DNA of 21,046 nucleotides from CAYORM01 sp964406375. GTDB taxonomy: Bacteria; Pseudomonadota; Alphaproteobacteria; DSM-16000; Inquilinaceae. The first letter of the stretch is position 1, and each line of letters begins with the position of its first letter. The translations under genes and the position numbers were made by a program. The notes under the pieces are model-generated. The model was not told where the DNA came from. It saw only the letters and a list, made by a program, of their open reading frames with translations, and made no database searches. Positions 4,529 through 13,132 of the stretch are shown here, in pieces. Location: positions 1-21,046 of the forward strand of contig CAYORM010000047.1 in NCBI GenBank assembly GCA_964406375.1. The letters are read 5' to 3'.

Positions 4529-5205
4529 CCGGCGCCGCCGATCGCCGCCGCGCCGCCGACCAGCCGTGCGAGCTCGGCCGCCGGATCGGCCGTCCAGTCA
4601 CCGTTTGCTGCCAGCGCCGCATTGAGCAGCCGCCGATAGGCGGTGCGCGAGACCTCGATCGTGCCGAACTGTGAGAGGTGCTCGGTCACGAACTGGGTGT
4701 CGAGCAGCCGGTAGCCGCCCGCCCGCAGCCGGGCGACGAGATGGACGAGCGCGACTTTCGACGCGTCGGTCGCGCGGCTGAACATGCTTTCCCCGAAGAA
4801 GGCGCCGCCCAGCGACACGCCATAGAGCCCGCCCACCAGCTCATCCTCGTGCCATGCCTCGACCGAATGGGCGTGGCGGCGACGGAACAGCTCCTTGCAG
4901 GCCTCGGCGATGGTGGCGTTGATCCAGGTGGTTGTGCGACCGGGCGCGGGCTCGGCGCAACCGGCAAGCACGGCCTCGAAGGCCCGGTCAGTGGTAATGG
5001 TGAAGCGGCCCTGGCGCACGGTTCGGGCGAGGCGCCGCGGCACGTGCAGCGCGTCGAGCGGCAGGATGCCGCGCCGCCGCGGTTCGACCCAGAAGATATC
5101 CGGGTCGCCGGCATCCTCCGCCATCGGGAACAGCCCGGCCGCATAGGCGGCGAGCAGCAGCTCAGGCGTCAGACGGCCCGGCGCTGTGGGGTCGGATGGC
5201 GTCAC
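4525..5205 (-). CDS. aat: Leucyl/phenylalanyl-tRNA--protein transferase
   Basis: A 226-residue protein of usual family length. Recognisable segments are LLLAAYAAGLFPMAEDAGDP, the WVEPRRRGILPL motif near residue 39, GGAFFGESMFSR in the middle, and LLDTQFVTEHLSQFGTIEVSR near the end. The enzyme adds Leu or Phe from aminoacyl-tRNA to N-terminal Lys or Arg, marking proteins for ClpAP (N-end rule), in the cytoplasm. The start is a GTG at 5205, 12 bp after the accC stop, with no obvious own Shine-Dalgarno, so it is probably translated from the aroQ-accB-accC transcript. The stop codon interlocks with that of the convergent DUF2155 gene. Confidence 0.95.
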   Translation of the reverse strand: MTPSDPTAPGRLTPELLLAAYAAGLFPMAEDAGDPDIFWVEPRRRGILPLDALHVPRRLARTVRQGRFTITTDRAFEAVLAGCAEPAPGRTTTWINATIAEACKELFRRRHAHSVEAWHEDELVGGLYGVSLGGAFFGESMFSRATDASKVALVHLVARLRAGGYRLLDTQFVTEHLSQFGTIEVSRTAYRRLLNAALAANGDWTADPAAELARLVGGAAAIGGAG

Positions 5206-5217
5206 ACGCGGCGGCGC

Positions 5218-6558
5218 TCAGCGCGCCATCAGCGCCTCAAGCCAGCGGATGTCATAGGCGCCGTCGATGAAGTCCGGCTCGGCGACGAGGCGCGCATGCA
5301 GGGGCAGCGTCGTCTTCACGCCGTCGATCACGTACTCCTCGAGCGCCCGGCGCAGCCGCATCAGGCATTCGTTGCGGGTGGCGCCATGGACGATCAGCTT
5401 GGCCACGAGGCTGTCGTAATGCGGCGGGATCCGATAGCCCTCATAGATCGCGCTGTCGACGCGCACGCCGAGCCCGCCGGGGGCGTGGTAACGCCGCACG
5501 GTGCCGGGCGACGGCGCGAAGGTCTCGGGATCCTCGGCGTTCACCCGGCACTCGATCGAGTGGCCGGTGAAGCGGATATCCTCCTGCCGGTAGCCGAGCG
5601 GCGCCCCCATCGCGACGCGGATCTGCTCGCGCACCAGATCGATTCCCGAGATCATCTCGGTGATCGGGTGCTCGACCTGCAGGCGCGTGTTCATCTCGAT
5701 GAAGTAGAAGGCGCCATCCTGATAGAGGAACTCCATCGTGCCGACGCCGCGATAGCCGAGCTTGCGCGCCGTCTCGGCCGCCAGCGTGCCGACGCGGGCG
5801 CGTTCCTCGGCGTTGAGCGCCGGTGACGGCGCCTCCTCGATCACCTTCTGGTGCCGGCGCTGGATCGAGCAGTCGCGCTCGCCGAAATGCACGACATTGC
5901 CGTGGGTATCGGCGAGGAGCTGCACCTCGATGTGGCGCGGATGGTCGAGATACTTCTCGATATAGACGCTGTCGTCGCCGAAGGCGGCGCGCGCCTCGTT
6001 GCGGGCGAGGGAATAGGCCTCGCGCAGGTTCTCCGCCGAGGTGGCGATCTTCATGCCCTTGCCGCCGCCGCCCGCCGTCGCCTTGATCAGGACGGGATAG
6101 CCGATGCGCGCGGCGATCGCCGTCGCCTGCTCGAGCGAGTCGACCGACCCGTCGGAACCCGGCACGACCGGCAGGCCGACGCGCTTGACCGCGTCCTTCG
6201 CCGCGATCTTGTCGCCCATCACCCGGATGTGTTCGGCGGTCGGGCCGATGAACACGAAGCCGTGCTCCTCGACCATCTCGACGAAGCGGGCATTCTCCGC
6301 GAGGAAGCCGATGCCCGGATGGATCGCGTCGCAGCCGGTGATGGTCGCAGCGGTCAGAAGGGCGGGGATGTTGAGATAGCTGTCCCGCGCCGGGGGTGGT
6401 CCGATGCAGACGCTCTCATCGGCGAGACGCACCGCCATCCCGTCGGCGTCTGCCGTGGAATGGACGACGACGGTGCGGATGCCCATCTCGCGGCAGGCGC
6501 GGTGGATGCGCAGCGCGATCTCGCCGCGATTGGCAATCAGGATCTTCTCGAATGTCAT
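5218..6558 (-). CDS. accC: Acetyl-CoA carboxylase biotin carboxylase subunit
   Basis: A 446-residue protein of normal length. Domains run as biotin-carboxylase N-lobe (FEKILIANRGEIALRI), a linker with HPGIGFLAEN (about 80-89), ATP-grasp with the glycine loop GGGGKGM (163-169) and K159, the MNTRLQVEHPITE active-site motif (about 290-302), and the C-terminal lobe. It uses ATP and bicarbonate to carboxylate biotin on AccB, the first half-reaction of malonyl-CoA formation for fatty-acid synthesis. The ATG at 6558 lies 12 bp after the accB stop, whose TGAGGG also supplies the Shine-Dalgarno. The accA and accD subunits are not in this window, as is normal. Confidence 0.97.
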   Translation of the reverse strand: MTFEKILIANRGEIALRIHRACREMGIRTVVVHSTADADGMAVRLADESVCIGPPPARDSYLNIPALLTAATITGCDAIHPGIGFLAENARFVEMVEEHGFVFIGPTAEHIRVMGDKIAAKDAVKRVGLPVVPGSDGSVDSLEQATAIAARIGYPVLIKATAGGGGKGMKIATSAENLREAYSLARNEARAAFGDDSVYIEKYLDHPRHIEVQLLADTHGNVVHFGERDCSIQRRHQKVIEEAPSPALNAEERARVGTLAAETARKLGYRGVGTMEFLYQDGAFYFIEMNTRLQVEHPITEMISGIDLVREQIRVAMGAPLGYRQEDIRFTGHSIECRVNAEDPETFAPSPGTVRRYHAPGGLGVRVDSAIYEGYRIPPHYDSLVAKLIVHGATRNECLMRLRRALEEYVIDGVKTTLPLHARLVAEPDFIDGAYDIRWLEALMAR

Positions 6559-6570
6559 GCGCGAGGGCCC

Positions 6571-7023
6571 TCAGTCGATGGCGACCAGGGCTTCGCCAAA
6601 CTCGACCGGCTGGGCATCCTCGACATAGATCGCCGAGATCGTGCCGCTGCGCGGCGCCCGGATCGGGTTCATGACCTTCATCGCTTCGACGATCAGCAGC
6701 GTGGCGCCTTCGGCGACGCGGTCGCCCACCCGCACGAAGGGTGCCGCACCGGGTTCCGGCGCGAGATAGACCGTGCCGACCATCGGCGAGGTGACGGCGT
6801 TCTTGGCCGGCTTGGCCTCCACCGCCGAGGCGGCCGCGACCGGTGCAGGGGGCACGGCGGCCGGCAACGCGACCGTCGCCGCCTGCGGCGCCGGCTGGCG
6901 GTTCACCCGGATGCTGAAGGTCTCACCGGCATATTCGATCTCGGTCAGTCCGGTCTCGTCGAGAACCTTGGCGAGGCCGCGGATCAGCTCGAGGTCGAGG
7001 GTCTTGTTCGCCATCAGTTTCAT
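6571..7023 (-). CDS. accB: Acetyl-CoA carboxylase biotin carboxyl carrier protein
   Basis: A 150-residue protein. An N-terminal segment (LDLELIRGLAKVLDETGLTEIEY) is followed by an Ala/Pro-rich linker (about 44-75) and a biotinyl domain with EAMKVMN; Lys116 is the biotin site. It carries the carboxylated biotin between AccC and AccAD. The ATG at 7023 overlaps the aroQ stop as ATGA, a typical coupling arrangement; a second in-frame ATG three codons on (7014, MANKTL) is an alternative. Gene order aroQ-accB-accC is common in proteobacteria. Confidence 0.96.
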   Translation of the reverse strand: MKLMANKTLDLELIRGLAKVLDETGLTEIEYAGETFSIRVNRQPAPQAATVALPAAVPPAPVAAASAVEAKPAKNAVTSPMVGTVYLAPEPGAAPFVRVGDRVAEGATLLIVEAMKVMNPIRAPRSGTISAIYVEDAQPVEFGEALVAID

Positions 7024-7484
7024 CGTTCCGTTTCGAGAAGCCGCGCCATCGCCTGCAGGGCAAGGATGTAGCCGTGCGGTCCGAACCCGCAGATCATGCC
7101 GGTCGCGGCCTTCGACACCCAGGTATGGTGCCTGAACTCCTCGCGCCGATGGATGTTCGAGAGGTGGACCTCGATCACCGGGAGTTCCGACAGCAAGAGC
7201 GCATCGAGGATGGCGATCGAGGTGTGGCCATAGGCACCCGGATTGATGACGATCCCGTCATGGGAGGTCCGCGCCTCCTGGATCCAGGTGACCAGCTCCC
7301 CCTCATGATTCGACTGCCGGAAGTCGAGCTCGAGGTCGAGCCGCTCCGCTTCATCCACGCAGGCCTGCTCGACATCCGCCAGGGTGTCGCGTCCATAGAT
7401 GTCGGGCTGGCGTACCCCCAGCATGTTCAGGTTCGGACCGTTGAGGATGATGACCGCCGGACGGTCCGAGGGCAGTGCCGCCAC
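7020..7484 (-). CDS. aroQ: Type II 3-dehydroquinate dehydratase
   Basis: A 154-residue protein. It shows the class II signature ILNGPNLNMLGVRQPDIYG near the N-terminus (catalytic Tyr in DIYG), RQSNHEGELV, INPGAYGHTSIAI and EVHLSNIHRREEFRHHT, which carries the catalytic His. It dehydrates 3-dehydroquinate to 3-dehydroshikimate in the shikimate pathway as a cytoplasmic dodecamer. The start is a GTG at 7484 preceded by GGGAGG at six bases. It heads the aroQ-accB-accC-aat operon. A TTGCCC-N17-TACTGC element in the 104-bp upstream gap is only a weak promoter candidate. Confidence 0.96.
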   Translation of the reverse strand: MAALPSDRPAVIILNGPNLNMLGVRQPDIYGRDTLADVEQACVDEAERLDLELDFRQSNHEGELVTWIQEARTSHDGIVINPGAYGHTSIAILDALLLSELPVIEVHLSNIHRREEFRHHTWVSKAATGMICGFGPHGYILALQAMARLLETER

Positions 7485-7588
7485 GCCGCGCCTCCCGGGT
7501 GCTACGATCGGCGCGCAGTACCACGCCCGCTCGGCATGGGCAAGTGCGGGGCGGGCCGCGACTCCGAACCGCCGCCGGGCGCTGCGCC

Positions 7589-9181
7589 TCAGTCGTGGAG
7601 AAGCGCGACCACCCCTTCATCCGGCCGAAGCGCGATGGCATCGAGGCCGGACTCCGACCGGTCGCATCCGGTCGACAGCAGGATGTCGGCGGTGCCGGCC
7701 TCCGCGGGGAGGGGGCAGAGATGGGGGCGGCCGCCGAAATTGAGCGCGATGAGGAGCCGCCGATCGCCGTCACGTCGCTCAAAGCGCATCACCTCCTCTG
7801 TCACTGGCAGTGGAACATAGGCGCCGCAGGAGAGGGCGGGCTCGGCGCGGCGCAGTGCCAAGAGCTGGCGGTAGAAGGAGAGGATCGAGCGCGGGTCGGT
7901 GGCCAGGCACGCGACATTGCAGCGCGCATGGTCGGGGTGCAGCGGCAGCCAGGGACGCCCGCCGGTGAAGCCGGCATGGCGCGAATCATCCCATTGCATC
8001 GGCGTGCGCTGTGGATCGCGACCCAGGCGGAGCCCGGGCTCATTGTGCTCCCACGGATCCTGTGCCTGCTCCGGCGGGACCTCGACATTCGTCATGCCGA
8101 TCTCGTCGCCGTAATACATCGTCGGCGTACCGCGCAGCGTCAGCAGCAGCATGCCCGCAACGCGGGCCTGCGCGGCACCGACCCGGGTGGCGATCCGCGG
8201 CTGATCGTGATTGCCGAGCACCCAATTGGGCCAGCCGCCGCGCGGCAGCAATGCTTCATACTCGGCGACCAGCCACGCGATGGTCGGCGCGTTCCACGCG
8301 GCGTGGATGAGCTGGAAGTTGAACGGCAGATGGGCGCCCGCCAGATCGACGCCGTAATAGGCGACGAGGCGTTCGAGCGGCAGATAGATCTCGCCGATCA
8401 GGACCCGCTCGCTGTAGTCGTCGAGCACGCCGCGCATCTCGGCCACCACCTCATGCACCTCCGGTTGGTCGGCCGAATGGACCTGCAGCAGCCGGTCGAT
8501 GTCCGGTGCACCCTCCCGCCAGCCCGGATTGGGCGGGTTGTCGCGTAGCGCACCGTCCTTGATGAGGTGCCAGATGACATCGACCCGGAAGCCGTCGACG
8601 CCGCGGTCGAGCCAGAAACGCAGCGCATCATACATCGCCGCGCGCACCGCCGGGTTACGCCAGTTGAGATCCGGCTGCTCTTTCAGGAAGGCGTGGTAGT
8701 AATACTGGCCGGTCGCCTCGTCGCGTTCCCAGGCGCTGCCACCGAAATTGCTGATCCAGTTGTTGGGCGGCCCGCCATCCGGCGCAGGATCGCGCCAGAT
8801 GTACCAGTCGCGCCGCGGATTGTCGCGCGAGGCACGGCTCTCCACGAACCAGGGATGCCGGTCCGAGGTGTGATTGGGCACGAAATCGAGGATGACCTTC
8901 AGCCCGCGCTGATGGGCGTCGGCGAGCAGCCCGTCGAGATCCGACAGCGTGCCGAAGGCCGGATCGACATCACAGTACTCGGCAACGTCGTAGCCGCCAT
9001 CCGCCATCGGTGACGGAAAGATCGGCGACAGCCAGAGCGCATCCACCCCCAGCCAGACCAAATGGTCGAGCCGCCGGCGGATCCCGGCGAGATCGCCCGA
9101 GCCGGTGCCGCGGCTGTCCTGGAACGAGCGGGGATAGACCTGATAGATCACGCCGCGCTTCCACCATGCCATCTGATGCAT
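7589..9181 (-). CDS. GH13 alpha-glucosidase (oligo-1,6-glucosidase/alpha-1,4-glucosidase type)
   Basis: A 530-residue protein with no signal peptide. The four GH13 motifs are present: DFVPNHTS (99-106), GFRVDVIWH with nucleophile D201, LIGEIYLP with acid/base E264, and GNHDQPR with D326; QPDLNW (169-174) is typical of the alpha-glucosidase subfamilies. It should hydrolyse terminal alpha-linked glucose from short oligosaccharides in the cytoplasm. Val directly after the nucleophile is associated with activity on alpha-1,6 bonds in oligo-1,6-glucosidases, but specificity is not certain. GGAG seven bases upstream supports the start at 9181; a second Met lies three codons later. It is divergent from treZ, which suggests a shared role in alpha-glucan or trehalose metabolism. 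Confidence 0.9.
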   Translation of the reverse strand: MHQMAWWKRGVIYQVYPRSFQDSRGTGSGDLAGIRRRLDHLVWLGVDALWLSPIFPSPMADGGYDVAEYCDVDPAFGTLSDLDGLLADAHQRGLKVILDFVPNHTSDRHPWFVESRASRDNPRRDWYIWRDPAPDGGPPNNWISNFGGSAWERDEATGQYYYHAFLKEQPDLNWRNPAVRAAMYDALRFWLDRGVDGFRVDVIWHLIKDGALRDNPPNPGWREGAPDIDRLLQVHSADQPEVHEVVAEMRGVLDDYSERVLIGEIYLPLERLVAYYGVDLAGAHLPFNFQLIHAAWNAPTIAWLVAEYEALLPRGGWPNWVLGNHDQPRIATRVGAAQARVAGMLLLTLRGTPTMYYGDEIGMTNVEVPPEQAQDPWEHNEPGLRLGRDPQRTPMQWDDSRHAGFTGGRPWLPLHPDHARCNVACLATDPRSILSFYRQLLALRRAEPALSCGAYVPLPVTEEVMRFERRDGDRRLLIALNFGGRPHLCPLPAEAGTADILLSTGCDRSESGLDAIALRPDEGVVALLHD

Positions 9182-9291
9182 GTGACCGCTCCGTTCCGGG
9201 GCCGGACGCCGGACGAGCGCCGGCGTCGATGGGGAACGCCGACGGGCCCGGCACCGTTCTCGCCGGGTAGCACGATCGAAAGGGCGTGGCG

Positions 9292-11163
9292 GTGAAGCGA
9301 CGGGTCGAGCGGGTGCGGCGGTGCCCCCTGGGGGCGGAGCCGGTCGCCGGCGGGACCCATCTCCGCGTCTGGGCGCCGCACCGGCGGCGGGTGCGTGTGG
9401 TGCTCGAGGATGGCGATGAACGCAGCCTCGAGCGCGAGCCCGACGGCTATTTCTCCGCGCTGCTCGGGGGCGTCGGGCCCGGGCAGCGCTACCGGCTGCG
9501 GCTTGATGCAGAGGAGCTGCTGCCCGATCCCGTCTCGCGCCGCCAGCCGGAGGGGCCGCACGGCCCGTCCGAGATCGTCGATCCCGATGCCTTTCGCTGG
9601 ACGGATGGCGACTGGCTTGGCGTGGGCCTCGACGGCCAGGTGATCTACGAGATGCATGTCGGCACCTTCACGCCGGAAGGCACGTGGCAGGCTGCGGCCG
9701 GACGCCTCGACCACCTGCGGCGGGTCGGCGTCACCCTGGTCGAGATGATGCCCGTCGCCGAATTCCCCGGGCGGTTCGGCTGGGGCTATGATGGGGTCGG
9801 ACTGTTCGCACCGACCCGCCTTTACGGCACGCCGGACGATCTGCGGTTCTTCATCGACCGGGCGCATGCCTTCGGGATCGCGGTGATCCTCGACGTCGTC
9901 TACAACCACCTCGGGCCCGACGGGAATTACCTCGCCCGCTTCGACCCCGCCTATTTCAGCGAGCGCTACCGCACCGATTGGGGCGATGCGCTGAACTTCG
10001 ACGGTCCGGGCTGCGCCGCGGCGCGCAGCCTGTTCACCGCCAACGCCGCCTGTTGGATCGGCGAGTATCATTTCGACGGGCTGAGGATCGACGCCACCCA
10101 GGACATCCATGACGCCTCGCCCTCGCCGATCCTGGCGGAGATCGTCCGCGCCGCGCGGGATGCGGCCGGCGGGCGCTCCATCCTCGTCATCGGCGAGAAC
10201 GAGCCGCAGGATGCCAGCCTCCTGCGGTCGCCCGCGGCCGGCGGCTTCGGGTTCGACGCGCTGTGGAACGACGATTTCCACCATTCGGCCATGGTGGCGC
10301 TGACCGGCCATGACGAGGCCTATTATGCCGATTACGGCGGGACGCCGCAGGAACTGGTCTCGGTCGCCAAGCGCGGTTACCTCTACCAGGGTCAGCGCAG
10401 CGCCTGGCAGGGCAAGCCGCGCGGTACGCCCGCCGGCGACATCCCGGCCGCGGCCTTCGTCAACTATTTCCAGAATCACGACCAGATCGCGAATTCGGCG
10501 CGCGGCTTCCGCATCGACCGGCTCACCAGCCCCGGCCGCCTGCGGGCCGTGACTGCCCTGCTGCTGCTGCTCCCCGGCACACCGATGCTGTTCCAGGGGC
10601 AAGAGTTCGGGGCGTCGGCTCCGTTCCACTATTTCGCCGACCATGCGGCCGGGCTCGCCCCTTCCGTCCGGCGCGGTCGGGCGGCGTTCCTCGCCCAGTT
10701 CCCAAGCATCATGCAGACCCAGGCCGAGGCGTCGCTGCCCGATCCGGGCGATCCGGCGACCTTCGTCGCCTGCCGACTCGATTGGGCGGAAGCCGAGCGG
10801 CACACCGGCACGACGGCGCTGCACGCCGACCTGCTGCGGCTGCGCCGAGAGGATCCGGTCTTCCAGGCACAAGGGGCCCACCGGGTCGACGGTGCGGTGC
10901 TGGCGCCCGAGGCATTCCTGCTGCGGTTTCCGGGCGAGGCAGGCGACGACCGGCTGCTGCTCGTCAATCTCGGCCACGATCTTCGCCTTGCGGCGCTCGC
11001 CGAGCCGCTCGCGGCCCCGCCTTCCGGCCAGGGCTGGCGGCTGCTGTGGAGCAGCGAGGACGTCCGCTATGGCGGTGGCGGGACGGCAGCCGTGGAGAGC
11101 GATGCCGGCTGGCGCCTGCCCGGCCATGCGGCGCTCGTCCTGGCGCCGGCGCCCGTCGACTAA
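9292..11163 (+). CDS. treZ: Malto-oligosyltrehalose trehalohydrolase
   Basis: A 623-residue protein. An N-terminal CBM48-like beta-domain (about 10-95, GTHLRVWAPHRRRVRVVL) precedes the GH13 barrel. Motifs include IYEMHVGTFTPEGTW, DVVYNHLGPDGNY, LRIDATQDI (nucleophile D267), VIGENEP (acid/base E302) and the TreZ-type FQNHDQIANSARG (D397). It releases trehalose from maltooligosyltrehalose made by TreY. The GTG at 9292 is preferred because GAAAGGG lies seven bases upstream; a GTG at 9286 is too close to that site. No treY or glgX is in the window. The stop is 13 bp from the convergent anmK stop. Confidence 0.92.
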   Translation: MKRRVERVRRCPLGAEPVAGGTHLRVWAPHRRRVRVVLEDGDERSLEREPDGYFSALLGGVGPGQRYRLRLDAEELLPDPVSRRQPEGPHGPSEIVDPDAFRWTDGDWLGVGLDGQVIYEMHVGTFTPEGTWQAAAGRLDHLRRVGVTLVEMMPVAEFPGRFGWGYDGVGLFAPTRLYGTPDDLRFFIDRAHAFGIAVILDVVYNHLGPDGNYLARFDPAYFSERYRTDWGDALNFDGPGCAAARSLFTANAACWIGEYHFDGLRIDATQDIHDASPSPILAEIVRAARDAAGGRSILVIGENEPQDASLLRSPAAGGFGFDALWNDDFHHSAMVALTGHDEAYYADYGGTPQELVSVAKRGYLYQGQRSAWQGKPRGTPAGDIPAAAFVNYFQNHDQIANSARGFRIDRLTSPGRLRAVTALLLLLPGTPMLFQGQEFGASAPFHYFADHAAGLAPSVRRGRAAFLAQFPSIMQTQAEASLPDPGDPATFVACRLDWAEAERHTGTTALHADLLRLRREDPVFQAQGAHRVDGAVLAPEAFLLRFPGEAGDDRLLLVNLGHDLRLAALAEPLAAPPSGQGWRLLWSSEDVRYGGGGTAAVESDAGWRLPGHAALVLAPAPVD

Positions 11164-11176
11164 CGGCGCCGGACGA

Positions 11177-12292
11177 TCAGGCCGCGCTGCGCGCCGGGCG
11201 GTGCAGGACGCCGCCCGTCATCGGCCGCGGCACGCCGGTCGTGGCGGGGAGGCTGAGCGGGAGGCCGCGCAGGCTACGGACGGCGAGGAAGGCGAAGCAT
11301 TGCGCCTCGAGCGCGTCACCCTCCCAGCCGACCGCCTCGACCGGCTCGACCGGCACGCCGAGCGCCGCGCGCAGCCCCGCCATCAGCGTCGCATTGTGCC
11401 GGCCGCCGCCCGTCACCAGCCAGCGCTGCGGCAGGCGGGGCAGGAAGGGTCGTGCCGCAGCGACGGAGGCGACGGTGAACGCCGTCAGCGTCGCCGCTCC
11501 GTCCTCGACCGTCAGCCCTTCGACCGGCGTTGCGGCGAAGCTGTGGCGGTCGAGCGATTTCGGCGGCGGTGCGGCGAAGAAGGGGTGATCCATCAGGGCC
11601 GCGAGACGCGCCTCATCGACACGACCCCGTGCCGCTAGTGCCCCGTCCGCGTCGAAGGCCGCGCCGGTGTGCCGGCGTACCCAATCGTCGATCAAGGCGC
11701 TTGCCGGGCCGGTATCGAAGGCGATGATCGTGTCGCCATCGACAAAAGTGATGTTCCCGACACCGCCCAGGTTGAGGACCGCGAGCGGCGCCGCGCGCGT
11801 TCCGCTGCCGGCACCGTCGGGCGCCTGCGCCAGCGCCGCGTGGTAGAGTGGGGCGAGCGGCGCCCCCTGGCCGCCCGCTGCGACATCCGCGCTCCGGAAA
11901 TCCGAGACGCAGGGGATCCCGAGCCGCTCGGCCAGCAATGCGCCGTCGCCGAGCTGACGCGTGAATCGCCGCTCGGGCCGGTGCAGGATCGTCTGGCCAT
12001 GCATGCCGATGAGGTCGATGCACGGCCGGCCGGCGCGGGTGATGAGCGCCTCGACCGCTGCGGCATTGCACAGCGTCACCTCGGTCTCGATCGCCTCCAG
12101 CCCGGCGCCTGCCGCCCGATCGGGATCGGCGGCCAGCTCGAGCAATCTGCGCCGGAGCGGCTCGGGATAGGGCAGGGTGAGAAAGGGGCCACGCCGCGCC
12201 ACGCGCTCCCCGTCGGTGTCGATGAGAGCGGCGTCGATGCCGTCCATCGAGGTGCCGCTGATCAGGCCGACGACCGTCCTGACCGCTTCCAT
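11177..12292 (-). CDS. anmK: Anhydro-N-acetylmuramic acid kinase
   Basis: A 371-residue protein of normal length. Motifs are VVGLISGTSMDGIDAALI at the N-terminus (phosphate-binding loop of the sugar-kinase/hexokinase fold), DLIGMHGQTILHRP, LNLGGVGNITFV, AFDTGPASALID and WLVTGGGRHN. It opens and phosphorylates 1,6-anhydro-MurNAc to MurNAc-6-phosphate during peptidoglycan recycling in the cytoplasm. The ATG at 12292 has a strong GGGGGGAGG upstream; the longer frame starting in the pirin region is spurious. The murQ partner is not adjacent. It lies 82 bp downstream of the pirin gene in the same direction and could share its transcript. Confidence 0.95.
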   Translation of the reverse strand: MEAVRTVVGLISGTSMDGIDAALIDTDGERVARRGPFLTLPYPEPLRRRLLELAADPDRAAGAGLEAIETEVTLCNAAAVEALITRAGRPCIDLIGMHGQTILHRPERRFTRQLGDGALLAERLGIPCVSDFRSADVAAGGQGAPLAPLYHAALAQAPDGAGSGTRAAPLAVLNLGGVGNITFVDGDTIIAFDTGPASALIDDWVRRHTGAAFDADGALAARGRVDEARLAALMDHPFFAAPPPKSLDRHSFAATPVEGLTVEDGAATLTAFTVASVAAARPFLPRLPQRWLVTGGGRHNATLMAGLRAALGVPVEPVEAVGWEGDALEAQCFAFLAVRSLRGLPLSLPATTGVPRPMTGGVLHRPARSAA

Positions 12293-12374
12293 CCGCGCCT
12301 CCCCCCTTGCCGCGCCCCGCACGCCATCCGAGGATAGGCCGGCAGGGGCGACAGGGGAAAGCCGGGGGAGCCGA

Positions 12375-13079
12375 TCAGGGCAGATCGGCCAGCAGGATCT
12401 CCGTCTCCTCGGTGGCGGTGATCGTGAGCCGCGTCTCCGCCTCGATGCGTGCACCGTCGCGAGGGCCGAGCGGGGTGCCGTTGACGGTCGCCGCACCACG
12501 CGCCACCACGAGATAGGCGCGACGGCCGTCGGCGAGCGCATGCTCGAGGGTCTCCCCCGCGGCGAGGGTCGCGCCATAGAGCGTGGCGTCCTGGTGGATC
12601 ATCAGCGCGCCGGCGAGGATGTCCCCGTCGCGGCCCGAAGCGAGCGGCACCAGCTGACCCGAGCAGTCGCCGCGCGGGAAGCTGCGCTGCTCCCAGCGCG
12701 GCGGCAGTCCGGTGCGCTCGGGCAGGATCCAGATCTGGAACAGCGTCGTCGGTCCTGCCTCGAGATTGTACTCGGCATGCAGGATGCCGCGTCCCGCCGA
12801 CATCACCTGAAGATCGCCCGCGACCGTTCGGCCCTCATTGCCGAGATGGTCATGATGGGTGACCGCGCCCTCGCGGACATAGGTGATGATCTCCATGTCG
12901 CGATGACCGTGCAGGTCGAAGCCGCGGCCGGGGGCGATCGTGTCGTCGTTCCAGACGAGCAGCGGTCCGTGCCCCTGCCGCGCCGGGTCATGATAACCGG
13001 CGAAGGAGAAGTGATAGCGGGCCTTCAGCCAGTCATTGTCGAACCGGCCCAGGCTGTCGAAGGGAACGGGCGTGATCAT
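12375..13079 (-). CDS. Pirin family protein
   Basis: A 234-residue bicupin. The metal ligands of the family are all present: H57 and H59 in DLHGHRDMEI, H101 and E103 in ILHAEYN, at the same positions as in human pirin. It resembles the bacterial YhhW-type pirins, some of which show quercetin dioxygenase activity; the physiological substrate is unknown. GGAGACGG upstream supports the ATG at 13079. It lies 53 bp after wrbA with a GC-rich hairpin (13097-13114) between them and probably shares its transcript. Proximity to a quinone reductase and a LysR regulator suggests a role in response to quinones or aromatic compounds (inference). Confidence 0.92.
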   Translation of the reverse strand: MITPVPFDSLGRFDNDWLKARYHFSFAGYHDPARQGHGPLLVWNDDTIAPGRGFDLHGHRDMEIITYVREGAVTHHDHLGNEGRTVAGDLQVMSAGRGILHAEYNLEAGPTTLFQIWILPERTGLPPRWEQRSFPRGDCSGQLVPLASGRDGDILAGALMIHQDATLYGATLAAGETLEHALADGRRAYLVVARGAATVNGTPLGPRDGARIEAETRLTITATEETEILLADLP

Positions 13080-13132
13080 GATCCGTCTCCGGATGGGGCG
13101 GGCGCGGGCCCGCCCGGATGCAGCCGAGCCGC

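Noticed and set aside
9148..11127. A 659-codon open frame on the minus strand across treZ
   Set aside because: It is a codon-bias shadow. The plus strand encodes a complete TreZ with all catalytic motifs, and the antisense translation shows no family resemblance.
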